Positions 13,739-22,239 of a stretch of DNA of 26,069 nt are shown piece after piece. The stretch is from an uncultured Prevotella sp. (GTDB lineage: Bacteria; Bacteroidota; Bacteroidia; Bacteroidales; Bacteroidaceae): positions 1 through 26,069 of the forward strand of contig NZ_URNN01000033.1 in the NCBI RefSeq assembly GCF_900549175.1. The letters run 5' to 3'. The translations under genes and the position numbers were made by a program. Within the stretch, counting starts at the first letter, position 1; each line of letters starts with the position of its first letter. The notes under the pieces were generated by a model, which saw only the letters and a list, made by a program, of their open reading frames with translations, was not told the DNA's origin and ran no database searches.

Positions 13739-15627
13739 TCGAGATATGTATATCCGTAGAGTCCCGAACGGTAGTTGCTCAGGAACTCCTTGCCTTCTTC
13801 AAGTGTTATTTTCCCCTGTTTCACACTCTTCGTCACCCACACTTCGAGCTGCCGCACGAGTTTCTTAGGGTCATACTGCACGTAGTCGAGCACCTCGGCC
13901 ACAGTTTCGCCGTCGATTATCTGGTCGATGTGGTAGTGGCCGTCCTTCACGCTGATGTGCACGGCGGTGGTGTCGCCGAAGAGGTTGTGCATGTCGCCCA
14001 GTATCTCCTGATAGGCTCCTACGAGGAATACGCCCAGATAGTAGGTCTCGTTGCGGCGCAGGGCATGTACCGGCAGCACGTGCGAGTTGTTGCGGTTGGT
14101 CACGAAGTTGGTTATCTTGCCGTCGCTGTCGCACGTGATGTCCTGCAGCGTGGCGTTGCGCGTGGGCCGTTCCGTGAGGCGCTGTATCGGCATGATGGGG
14201 AACAGTTGGTCAATGGCCCACGAGTCGGGCAGCGACTGGAAGAGCGAGAAGTTGCAGAAGTATTTGTCGGCCAGCAGCTTGTCGAGGTTGATGAGTTCCT
14301 CGGGCGTGTGCTTGAGATGTTTTGCCAGAATGTTTATCTCGTGGCAGACGCTCCAGTACATGCTTTCTATCTCGGCACGTGTCTTCAGGTCGACGATGCC
14401 GTGGCAGAACAGGTCGAGCGACTCCTCGCGTATCTGCTCCGCGTCATGCCAGTCTTCGAGCATGGTGCGCGGGTTGAGGTTGTCCCATATCTCGTAGAGG
14501 TCTTTCACGAGCTGGTGGCTGTTTTCGTCAGGTTCGTATTCTTCGCCCATCTCCGGCAGCGATGCCGTTTCCAGTACGTCGATGACAAAAACCGAATGGT
14601 GTGCCGTGAGCGAGCGTCCGCTTTCGGTGATGATATTGGGGTGGGGCAGGCCGTTTTTGTTGGCGGCGTCCACGAAAGTGTAGATACAGTCGTTGACATA
14701 CTCCTGTATGGAGTAGTTCACCGAACTCTCGCTGCTCGGCGAGCGTGTGCCGTCATAGTCGACACCGAGACCGCCTCCGCAGTCGACGAAATCCACCTTG
14801 TAGCCCATCTTGTGCAGCTGCGTGTAGAATTGTGAAGCCTCACGCAGTGCAGCCTGTATGCGCCTTATCTTCGTTATCTGGCTTCCGATGTGGAAGTGGA
14901 TGAGTCGCAGGCAGTCGCGCATCTCTTTCTTGTCAAGCAGGTCGAGCGCTTCGAGCAGCTCGCTGCTGGTAAGTCCGAACTTGCTTGCGTCGCCGCCGCT
15001 CTCTTCCCATTTTCCGCTTCCGCTTGATGCCAGTTTGATGCGTATGCCGAGGTTGGGCCTCACGTTCAGCTTCTTGGCCTCGCGGGCTATTATCTCAAGC
15101 TCGTTGAGCTTCTCCACGACTATGAATATGCGCTTGCCCATCTTTTGCGCCAACAGTGCCAGCTCGATGTAGCTCTGGTCTTTGTATCCGTTGCACACTA
15201 TGATGGAGTCACTCTGACACTGCACGGCTATTACGGCATGCAGTTCGGGCTTCGATCCGGCTTCAAGACCGAGATTGAATTTTCGTCCGTGCGAGATAAT
15301 CTCCTCCACCACGGGTTGCATCTGGTTTACCTTTATGGGGTAGATTATGAAGTTCTCTCCTTTGTAGTCATATTCCTTGGCGGCCTTCTTGAAACAACTG
15401 CTCGTCTTTTCGATGCGGTTGTCCAAAATGTCGGGAAACCTCAGCAATACCGGGCTTGTCACATCGCGCAGCGCCAACTCGTCCATCACCTCTCGCAGGT
15501 CTATCTGCGAGTCGTCCTTGCTGGGTGTGACATAGACATTGCCGTTGTCGTTGATGCCAAAGTAGGAGGTGCCCCATCCGTTGATGTTGTAGAGCTCCCT
15601 CGAGTCTTCGATAGTCCACTTCTTCAT
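13735..15627 (-). CDS. speA: Biosynthetic arginine decarboxylase
   Basis: A 630-aa PLP-dependent fold-III decarboxylase that turns arginine into agmatine for polyamine synthesis. The PLP lysine is K99 in IYPIKVNQ. Other markers are HFHIGSQ, VDCGGGLGVDYDG (glycine loop binding PLP phosphate) and ESGRSLTAHH. Length and the N-terminus KKWTIEDSRELYNI.GWGTSYFGIN match Bacteroides SpeA. The frame is open to 15690 through a lysine-rich stretch, but that is the A-rich leader between genes; ATG 15627 restores the family N-terminus. It follows aroK by 59 nt and is coupled to argB by ATGA. Confidence 0.95.
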   Translation of the reverse strand: MKKWTIEDSRELYNINGWGTSYFGINDNGNVYVTPSKDDSQIDLREVMDELALRDVTSPVLLRFPDILDNRIEKTSSCFKKAAKEYDYKGENFIIYPIKVNQMQPVVEEIISHGRKFNLGLEAGSKPELHAVIAVQCQSDSIIVCNGYKDQSYIELALLAQKMGKRIFIVVEKLNELEIIAREAKKLNVRPNLGIRIKLASSGSGKWEESGGDASKFGLTSSELLEALDLLDKKEMRDCLRLIHFHIGSQITKIRRIQAALREASQFYTQLHKMGYKVDFVDCGGGLGVDYDGTRSPSSESSVNYSIQEYVNDCIYTFVDAANKNGLPHPNIITESGRSLTAHHSVFVIDVLETASLPEMGEEYEPDENSHQLVKDLYEIWDNLNPRTMLEDWHDAEQIREESLDLFCHGIVDLKTRAEIESMYWSVCHEINILAKHLKHTPEELINLDKLLADKYFCNFSLFQSLPDSWAIDQLFPIMPIQRLTERPTRNATLQDITCDSDGKITNFVTNRNNSHVLPVHALRRNETYYLGVFLVGAYQEILGDMHNLFGDTTAVHISVKDGHYHIDQIIDGETVAEVLDYVQYDPKKLVRQLEVWVTKSVKQGKITLEEGKEFLSNYRSGLYGYTYLE

Positions 15628-15686
15628 TTCTGTCTTTTTACTTTTTTCTTTTTCTTTTTTTTGTTTATTCCTCAGCTTTTTTTGTT

Positions 15687-16214
15687 TCAAATACCTAAAA
15701 GCTCTCTCAGCTTTGATACGGATATCTTTATCTTTTCGTAGTTGTCCATTAGGCTCACGTCAAGCTGGTAGTGTGCCTTTTCGTAAAATGGTGCCCGCCG
15801 TTCGAGCTGTTCGTTGATGAAGGCCAGCAGCTCTTCCGGCGACTTGTCCTTCAGCAGCGGGCGTACCGTCTTGCCCATCTTCAGGTGTTTGCACAACACC
15901 TCCGGTTCGGCCTTCAGATATACCACAGGCCCCTGGCCGTTCATGTAGTCGATGTTGTCGAAGAAGCATGGTGTGCCGCCTCCGCAACTGATGACCACAT
16001 CCTCAAACTCTGCCACTTCGTGCAGCATTTCATGCTCTATCTTGCGGAATCCCTCTTCGCCCGCCTCGGCGAAAATCTGCGGTACGGTTTTGCGGCGCCG
16101 GCTCTCTATGTACCAGTCGAGGTCGTAGAACTGCAGGCCCAGCTCCTTGGCCAGTGCCTTGCCTACGGTGGTCTTTCCGGCTCCCATGTAGCCTATTAGA
16201 ATTATTCTTTTCAT
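15687..16214 (-). CDS. aroK: Shikimate kinase
   Basis: A 175-aa NMP-kinase-fold enzyme that phosphorylates shikimate at the 3-hydroxyl in aromatic amino-acid synthesis. Walker A is GYMGAGKTT (8-16). Shikimate-binding residues appear as D31 and D33 in YDLDW, R57 in GFRKIE and the GGG at 78-80. The lid arginine is R118 in KTVRPLL. Length is normal for the family. It sits 58 nt after topA and 59 nt before speA, so it is probably part of the topA-aroK-speA-argB transcript. Confidence 0.96.
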   Translation of the reverse strand: MKRIILIGYMGAGKTTVGKALAKELGLQFYDLDWYIESRRRKTVPQIFAEAGEEGFRKIEHEMLHEVAEFEDVVISCGGGTPCFFDNIDYMNGQGPVVYLKAEPEVLCKHLKMGKTVRPLLKDKSPEELLAFINEQLERRAPFYEKAHYQLDVSLMDNYEKIKISVSKLRELLGI

Positions 16215-16272
16215 ACTTTATTACTGTCACGATACAGTCGATGCCGGTAGGAATCCGCCCGGACGATGTGTG

Positions 16273-18618
16273 TCATTCCTTTTTGGCGGGTACGGCTTTT
16301 ATTATGTTCATACACTCGTCCAGAGTCAGCTCGGCTGCGCGTTCGTGCATGTTCTTGGGCAGCCGGAAGTTTTTGCCGTCGTATGCCAGATACGGGCCGT
16401 AGCGTCCGTTGAGCACTTCAAGCTTGGGCTCTTCGGCAAAGGTCTTTATGTGGCGCTGCTGCTCCTGCTTGCGTTTGTCCTTGATAAGTTCTATCGCCGC
16501 CTCCAGCGTTATGGTCAGCGGGTCTTCGGTCTTTGGCAGCGAAACATATTTCTTGTTGTGCAGCACGTAAGGGCCGAAACGTCCGGTGCCTATGGTCACC
16601 TTTGCCCCCTCGTACTCGCCTATCTCACGTGGCAGGCGGAACAGCTCCAGAGCCTCTTCCAGAGTGATGCTCTCCATGCTCTTGTCTGTGGGCAGCTGGG
16701 CGAAGCGCGGCTTCTCGTCTTCGTCGGCAGAGCCTATCTGCACCACCGGCCCGAAGCGGCCTATCTTCACGAATACGGGACGGCCGCTTTCCGGGTCATT
16801 GCCCAGCTGGCGCTCTCCGGCCTTGTGCTCCGACCGTGTGTTCATGGTCTTCTCCACAATAGGCTCGAAGTCGTCATAGAATTCCCTCATCATCTTGGTC
16901 CACTTCTCGCCGCCTTCGGCAATCTCGTCAAACTTCTGCTCCACCTTGGCCGTGAAGTTGTAGTCCATAATGCCCGGGAAGTATTTCATAAGGAAGTCGT
17001 TCACCACGATGCCTATGTCCGTTGGCAGCAGCTTGCCCTTGTCGCTTCCGGCCATCTCTGTGCGTGTCTTTTGGGTGACGGTCTTGCCTTTCAGCGTGTC
17101 GACGGTATATGTGCGCTCTTCGCCCTTGCGGTCGCCTTTGTGCACATATTCGCGTTGCTGTATGGTGCTGATGGTGGGGGCGTAGGTCGACGGACGGCCT
17201 ATGCCGAGTTCTTCGAGCTTGTGCACCAGACTGGCCTCGGTGTAGCGTGCCGGGCCGAGGCTGAAGCGCTCTGTGGCGGATATTTCGCGGCGTGTCAGTT
17301 CCTGTCCCTTGTGCATCTCCGGCAGCAGGCTGTGCGATGCGGCCTCATCGGAAGATTGGTCTTCGTCGCCGTCCGACTCGCGGTAAACTTTCAGGAAACC
17401 GTCAAATTTCACCACCTCGCCCGTGGCGATGAAGCGGAGCCCCTCGTCTCCCATTGTGGTTGTTGATGCGGGTGTGATGCCTATCACCACCGTAGTCTTT
17501 TCAATCTCGGCATCAGCCATCTGGCTGGCAGCCGTGCGTTTCCATATCAGGTCGTACAGGCGCTTTTCCTGTGCCGTGCCTTCTATCTCGGTGGCGTTCA
17601 TGTATGTGGGGCGTATGGCTTCGTGTGCCTCCTGCGCTCCTTTGGAGTGTGTCTGATACTGGCGCGGACGGCTGTACTTCTCTCCCCACAGGTTGACAAT
17701 CTCCTCCTTGCTGGCGCCTATGCATAGTGATGACAGGTTGACCGAGTCGGTACGCATGTATGTGATGCGTCCGTTCTCGTATAGATGTTGTGCCACCATC
17801 ATGGTCTGGCTCACGGTGAAGCCCAGTTTGCGTGCGGCCTCCTGTTGCAGCGTCGATGTCGTGAATGGTGGTGCGGGCGTTCGCTTGAGCGGTTTCTTGG
17901 TTATTGACTCGATGGCAAACGTGGCGTCCTTGCACTGCTCGAGAAAATTCTCCACCTCGGCGTGTGTCTTGAAGCGTGTGCCCAGCTCTGCCTTCACCTC
18001 GGTGGCCGACCCGTCGGGGTTGGTTATGGCGAAGATGCCGTTCACGCGGTAGTATGTCTCGCTCTTGAACGCCTGTATCTCGCGCTCGCGTTCCACTATC
18101 AGTCTCACTGCCACACTCTGCACGCGACCGGCCGACAGTGCCGGTTTCACCTTGCGCCAAAGCACCGGCGAGAGCTTGAATCCCACCAGACGGTCGAGCA
18201 CGCGGCGGGCCTGCTGTGCGTTGACGAGGTTCATGTTGAGGCGGCGTGGCTTGCTTATGGCTTCAAGTATGGCTGGTTTGGTTATCTCATGAAAGACGAT
18301 GCGGTTGGTCTTGGTCTCGTCCAGTCCCAGCACTTCGCACAAGTGCCATGATATGGCTTCTCCTTCGCGGTCTTCATCGGATGCGAGCCATATCGTTTGG
18401 GCTTTCTTGGCGTTGCTCTTCAGTTCTTTCACCACTTTTTCCTTATTCTCGGGTATCTCGTAATCAGGTTCCAGAGAATCTATATTGATGCTAAGTTCTT
18501 TCTTTTTCAGGTCGCGTATGTGACCATAGCTTGACATCACTTTGAAGTCGTCACCTAAAATTTTCTCGATAGTCTTTGCCTTTGAGGGAGACTCGACTAT
18601 AACCAGATTCTTTTGCAT
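16273..18618 (-). CDS. topA: DNA topoisomerase I
   Basis: A 781-aa type IA topoisomerase that relaxes negative supercoils. The TOPRIM domain has E9 in VIVESPSKAKTIE and D81, D83 and E85 in SDEDREGEAI. The catalytic tyrosine is Y287 in GRITYMRTDSV. C-terminal toprim-type repeats replace the zinc fingers of the E. coli enzyme: GRFGPVVQIG, GRFGPYVLHNKKYVSLPK and GRYGPYLAYDGKNFRLPK, each about 70-90 residues apart. The frame extends to a TTG at 18648, but that lies inside or upstream of the predicted promoter, so ATG 18618 is the start. It heads the aroK-speA-argB unit. Confidence 0.96.
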   Translation of the reverse strand: MQKNLVIVESPSKAKTIEKILGDDFKVMSSYGHIRDLKKKELSINIDSLEPDYEIPENKEKVVKELKSNAKKAQTIWLASDEDREGEAISWHLCEVLGLDETKTNRIVFHEITKPAILEAISKPRRLNMNLVNAQQARRVLDRLVGFKLSPVLWRKVKPALSAGRVQSVAVRLIVEREREIQAFKSETYYRVNGIFAITNPDGSATEVKAELGTRFKTHAEVENFLEQCKDATFAIESITKKPLKRTPAPPFTTSTLQQEAARKLGFTVSQTMMVAQHLYENGRITYMRTDSVNLSSLCIGASKEEIVNLWGEKYSRPRQYQTHSKGAQEAHEAIRPTYMNATEIEGTAQEKRLYDLIWKRTAASQMADAEIEKTTVVIGITPASTTTMGDEGLRFIATGEVVKFDGFLKVYRESDGDEDQSSDEAASHSLLPEMHKGQELTRREISATERFSLGPARYTEASLVHKLEELGIGRPSTYAPTISTIQQREYVHKGDRKGEERTYTVDTLKGKTVTQKTRTEMAGSDKGKLLPTDIGIVVNDFLMKYFPGIMDYNFTAKVEQKFDEIAEGGEKWTKMMREFYDDFEPIVEKTMNTRSEHKAGERQLGNDPESGRPVFVKIGRFGPVVQIGSADEDEKPRFAQLPTDKSMESITLEEALELFRLPREIGEYEGAKVTIGTGRFGPYVLHNKKYVSLPKTEDPLTITLEAAIELIKDKRKQEQQRHIKTFAEEPKLEVLNGRYGPYLAYDGKNFRLPKNMHERAAELTLDECMNIIKAVPAKKE

Positions 18619-18645
18619 AATCGTTAATAACTGTTGTTTGGGGTG

Positions 18646-18653
18646 CAAAAATA
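18646..18653 (-). promoter_or_regulatory. Predicted -7 box of the topA operon
   Basis: The minus strand reads TATTTTTG, matching TAnnTTTG, 27 nt before the ATG. No clear TTTG lies at 20-nt spacing. A start site near 18639 would leave a leader of about 20 nt. Confidence 0.6.
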
Positions 18654-18751
18654 AGCAAAAACTTTTCTTTCACATTATATAATAGGAAATATTTCTGCTT
18701 TTTTAATGATTTAGTTTCCTGTGGAGTTCCAATTCTGTATGCTCAGGGTAT

Positions 18752-18790
18752 AAAAAAACCGGACGCCTCAAGACGAGGCGCCCGGTTTTT
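18752..18790 (-). terminator. Terminator of the large secreted-protein gene
   Basis: CCGGACGCCTC pairs with GAGGCGCCCGG (one mismatch) around a 5-nt loop. A-runs and T-runs flank both sides, so on the minus strand the stem ends in GGTTTTTTTA. It is symmetrical and could also stop plus-strand transcription. Confidence 0.9.
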
Positions 18791-18811
18791 CTTTGGTCGT
18801 ATGGCTGTTGC

Positions 18812-21800
18812 CTACTTTCCCGTAACGATTTTCTTGACGATGCACTGTGAACCTTTCACAACTTCAACAATCAAGACATTGCCGCCGGCGGGAACTCTAA
18901 TTTCGCTTTCGCTGCGAACCTCATTCATGAGGGCACCGGTGACGGAATAGATGCGGCAGATGTCGTATTCGCCGTCGATGGTCAGTGTTCCGGTGTTGCG
19001 CGAGTACTGTATGTCTGTTCCGTCTTCTGTGGATGCATTGCTTATTCCCGAATCATCTTTTGACAGAAGTAACGAGATGTTGGGCAGGTCGTGATAACTG
19101 CCGTTGGGCGTCTGCGAGAAGTCGAAACGGCTGTCACCGCGGTAAAGGCATGTATACAGCGGATCAGACGAGGCGTATTGTGCTGCAAAGTAGACCGGGG
19201 TCATTACTTCGCTGTCGTGACGTGTGAACACGCACAGATTGCCGCCTGTGTAGTTGAACGGATGGTCGAAAACTATTGCCACGGTCTTGTTCTTGGGGTC
19301 TATCTGCAGTTTGCCGTTATATACATTTGTAAGCTGGTCTTCTGGTATCATGGTCTTATCTGCAAAGTCGGCTTTGTCGACGCAGGCCAGTGCCACCTCA
19401 AAATTGATGGTGCTTACATCCTGTCCCATGGCAGTGTAGATGTAGTATTTCATTGCAGTGATGTTGGAGCCCTGAATGTTGCCGAGCATTTCGGCCGGGT
19501 ATATCGTCTGGACGGCACTGTGCAGATAGGTGCCGTAGAAGGGAGCGTAACCGGTGCCGCTTTTGCCGTCGGTGATGTCGAGCATCGTACCATCGCCGAG
19601 CACAGAAACGTTGAGGGGCTCGCTGGTGTTGTTGGACGCGTTGCCGTCGCCTTCAACAATTACGTTGGCTCTGATGGCATAGTTACCGGCTTTTGCCGGT
19701 GTCCATGCAATCTGTACGGTTGTTGATGCCTGACTGGCAATCTGGGTGTCGTAACTTTGCGAGGTCAGCACGTTGTCTTCTGCATCAAGGAGTTCTACTG
19801 TGAATCCCGTAATGTCGTAGAATCCTTTGTTCGTCACGTTGAGATCATATACCGATTCCTGGCCTTCGGTGGCAAGAGTGTTTCCGTGGAATTCTCCTGC
19901 AGCAATGTCGGCCGGACACGCCTCTTCAACGGAAAATCTGTAGAACTGGGCTGGCACGGCGTTGCGCATCTGGTAACCGAAGTTGTATGCTCCCGTCTCC
20001 TCAACGGTGAAAGGTATAGAGTGGGTTATCCATTCTATATCGTTAGTTTCGCCGTCGTTTTTATTCAGCTCGATGGTCATGGCTTCCGGCTTCTGCCCTT
20101 TGCCCATTGCAAATGTCGAATTGGCGGGGAACAGCTCGCTGAGCAGGCGCAGGTCGTATTTGGCGATGTAAAGTTTGCCTGTCTCGAGGTTTATGGCCGG
20201 TGAGATAATCCAGTCGTTGGTTTCTGTTTCCGGATTGATCTTGTTTTCGGGGTTGTATCGGAAGAATGCATCGTTGGTGCCGCCCCACATGCCATTGTAG
20301 AGATACCACTGGTATTCGTCAGCGTCGTTGTTGAACATTACCCACTGGCTTGCATCATCATCATTCTTGAAATCGGGTGTATAAGGTACTTGGTGCGGGG
20401 TCCCGGCGATAACGACGGCCGACTTGCCTGTACCGCCGGCTCCGGCATTGGTTGTGGCAGTCACTTCGTAGTAGTAGCCGTGAATCTCGTTGATGTCGTT
20501 GTCGCTGAACGCTGTTTCTGTAGAGTTTTCGAATATGTTCTTGTTGTCGGGGCGGCGGATGACATTGTATTTGAGCGTTGTGGCGTCGAACCATCCGTTG
20601 TGCATACCTTCTGCAGGAGCAGTCCAACTGACGGCAATCGTTTTTCCGTCGGTAGAGAGCTCGGCATTGACAACGGGTACTCCCGGTACATCCTCACCAA
20701 TCCATAATTCCTGTGAGAATATCTTGCGGCCTTCTGTGCCTTCGCTGCTTGCCGAAACACTGTAGGTGTGATACCCCACAGGAACGTCCGTGTCGGTCCA
20801 TGTGGTATTGTTGCCTGGTGTCTGGCCTTTAATGGTTGTAACGATAACGTCATCGCGGTAGACGTTAAGGTCAATAAGGCCGAGGGCATTTCCGTCGATT
20901 GTCGTTGTGGGGTTGGTCCACGAAATGTTTGCCTTGGCAGTTCCCTGTTCGCCAGGGGTGATGGTGAGATTCTCAATTACGGCAGGTGCATTGCCGGGAA
21001 TGGGATTCGGGTCGATGTACATACCGATAATCTCGCTGTTGGTACCTATTGCGCCTATTTCCTCCATCTCATATTCGTAGTCGGGAGTACGGGTGAACTT
21101 TATCAGTTTTGAAACGCCGTTACCCGAGTCGTCGGCTGTATAGGAAGCCCAGTATGACGTTCCATTGCTAAGGTTGCACGCCATCGACTGCAGGCCGACG
21201 GGGCTGATGAATGTCGGAACGAGGTCGTATTCGGGCCACCCGGCTCTTTTAGACACATCCCATAGGTAGCCTTGGTCATCGACACCCAGAAGCGAGCCTT
21301 CGTCATCAATGGTGATGGCTACCAAGGCATGTTCGTTTTGTTCGCCCACCAGAGTGGCATCGCCGGTGGAGGGGTTGATGGTGAAGATTGCAAACGGAGC
21401 TGTTGGCTCGCCTTCTACGATCTCGCCGTCGGCCATGTTGTAGCCTGCAACGTAAATTTGTCCTGTATAGTGGTCGAAGCTCATGTCGCTGCAGATGATG
21501 TTACCGCCGACGTCGTTTTTCCAGTCGTATGTCTTCACAATGTCGATTTGCATGTTGTTCATGTCAAGCTTCAGTAGCTTTGATGCCATTATGCCGTCAT
21601 CGGAATGAATCATGTAGTACACATTGTCATGGCAGGTGGCAGCCATGATTTTGTATTCGGAAAGGTCGAGAAGTTCTTTCTCTGCAGCGGGGTTTCCCGG
21701 TGAGAAAGAAACGAGCATTGTCTTGTCTGAAGCCGGGGAATACGTGCGTATTCCGTACGCCAGGCATGGTGTGGCGTTTTCTTGCGCCATTGCTGTCATA

Positions 21801-21847
21801 CAGCCAATTAAGGCTGTAATCAGCACATACATTTTTATTTTTTTCAT
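18812..21847 (-). CDS. Large secreted multi-domain protein with Fn3-like domains and T9SS-type tail
   Basis: A 1011-aa exported protein of unknown function. The signal peptide is about 1-21. Residues 25-285 look like a beta-propeller-type sensor module, with repeated hydrophobic strands such as LVAITIDDEGSLLGVDDQGYLW. Two fibronectin III-like domains follow (about 288-385 and 388-482), then a jelly-roll or MAM-like domain with the W-x-I-S-P motif NDWIISPAINL (about 488-645) and a CARDB-like beta domain (about 648-750). A further beta domain follows, then a C-terminal tail of about 75 residues that resembles T9SS sorting domains (IRVPAGGNVLIVEVV, KKIVTGK). It is probably surface-attached or released. 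No catalytic motif is seen. It diverges from another secreted-protein gene. Confidence 0.8.
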   Translation of the reverse strand: MKKIKMYVLITALIGCMTAMAQENATPCLAYGIRTYSPASDKTMLVSFSPGNPAAEKELLDLSEYKIMAATCHDNVYYMIHSDDGIMASKLLKLDMNNMQIDIVKTYDWKNDVGGNIICSDMSFDHYTGQIYVAGYNMADGEIVEGEPTAPFAIFTINPSTGDATLVGEQNEHALVAITIDDEGSLLGVDDQGYLWDVSKRAGWPEYDLVPTFISPVGLQSMACNLSNGTSYWASYTADDSGNGVSKLIKFTRTPDYEYEMEEIGAIGTNSEIIGMYIDPNPIPGNAPAVIENLTITPGEQGTAKANISWTNPTTTIDGNALGLIDLNVYRDDVIVTTIKGQTPGNNTTWTDTDVPVGYHTYSVSASSEGTEGRKIFSQELWIGEDVPGVPVVNAELSTDGKTIAVSWTAPAEGMHNGWFDATTLKYNVIRRPDNKNIFENSTETAFSDNDINEIHGYYYEVTATTNAGAGGTGKSAVVIAGTPHQVPYTPDFKNDDDASQWVMFNNDADEYQWYLYNGMWGGTNDAFFRYNPENKINPETETNDWIISPAINLETGKLYIAKYDLRLLSELFPANSTFAMGKGQKPEAMTIELNKNDGETNDIEWITHSIPFTVEETGAYNFGYQMRNAVPAQFYRFSVEEACPADIAAGEFHGNTLATEGQESVYDLNVTNKGFYDITGFTVELLDAEDNVLTSQSYDTQIASQASTTVQIAWTPAKAGNYAIRANVIVEGDGNASNNTSEPLNVSVLGDGTMLDITDGKSGTGYAPFYGTYLHSAVQTIYPAEMLGNIQGSNITAMKYYIYTAMGQDVSTINFEVALACVDKADFADKTMIPEDQLTNVYNGKLQIDPKNKTVAIVFDHPFNYTGGNLCVFTRHDSEVMTPVYFAAQYASSDPLYTCLYRGDSRFDFSQTPNGSYHDLPNISLLLSKDDSGISNASTEDGTDIQYSRNTGTLTIDGEYDICRIYSVTGALMNEVRSESEIRVPAGGNVLIVEVVKGSQCIVKKIVTGK

Positions 21848-21877
21848 CTTTTGAATATATTATAAATATTTCGGCTG

Positions 21878-21885
21878 CAAAGTTA
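21878..21885 (-). promoter_or_regulatory. Predicted -7 box for the 1011-aa secreted protein
   Basis: The minus strand reads TAACTTTG, an exact TAnnTTTG match, 31 nt before the start codon. No TTTG is evident at the usual spacing. Confidence 0.55.
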
Positions 21886-22239
21886 ATTAATATCTATACC
21901 TTATGACCCTGTATGGAGCTTATTTAATAAAAATTTAATATGCCTTTCAAGGTTCAATGTAAAAAGGAAAATGAACTTTTTAATAATGGCTGTATTTATA
22001 TACATAATTTGTATATTATGAAAAGGCAAGGTGAAAAAATGTTAGAAATATTTGTGTCTTTTATAAAATTTGTTTATTTTTGCCGATGATTTCTGATTTA
22101 TAGTAACTTAAATGGGGTGCAAGCCTTGCATTTTGTTATTTTAACAGAATGGTATTCCTGCATGTCGGAATGTGCCAACCAAAGTCTTATAGACAATATA
22201 AAGAGAACAATTATATAATAACTTAAACATCAAACGAGT
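21886..22239. other. AT-rich divergent intergenic region with long structured leader
   Basis: About 354 AT-rich bases lie between two divergent secreted-protein genes. The plus-strand promoter (22051-22082) implies a leader of about 150 nt before the ATG at 22240. That leader contains short inverted repeats: TGCAAG-C-CTTGCA near 22118-22130, a TGTTA/TAACA hairpin and an ATTCC/GGAAT hairpin. I recognise no known riboswitch and no small gene. Confidence 0.6.
22051..22082 (+). promoter_or_regulatory. Predicted promoter of the 613-aa secreted protein
   Basis: TTTG (22051-22054) and TATTTTTG (22075-22082) are exactly 20 nt apart, as in the two other strong promoters of the window. Confidence 0.75.

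Noticed and set aside
15628..15690. Lysine-rich N-terminal extension of SpeA
   Set aside because: It is translated A-rich leader between aroK and speA. Family members start at the equivalent of ATG 15627.
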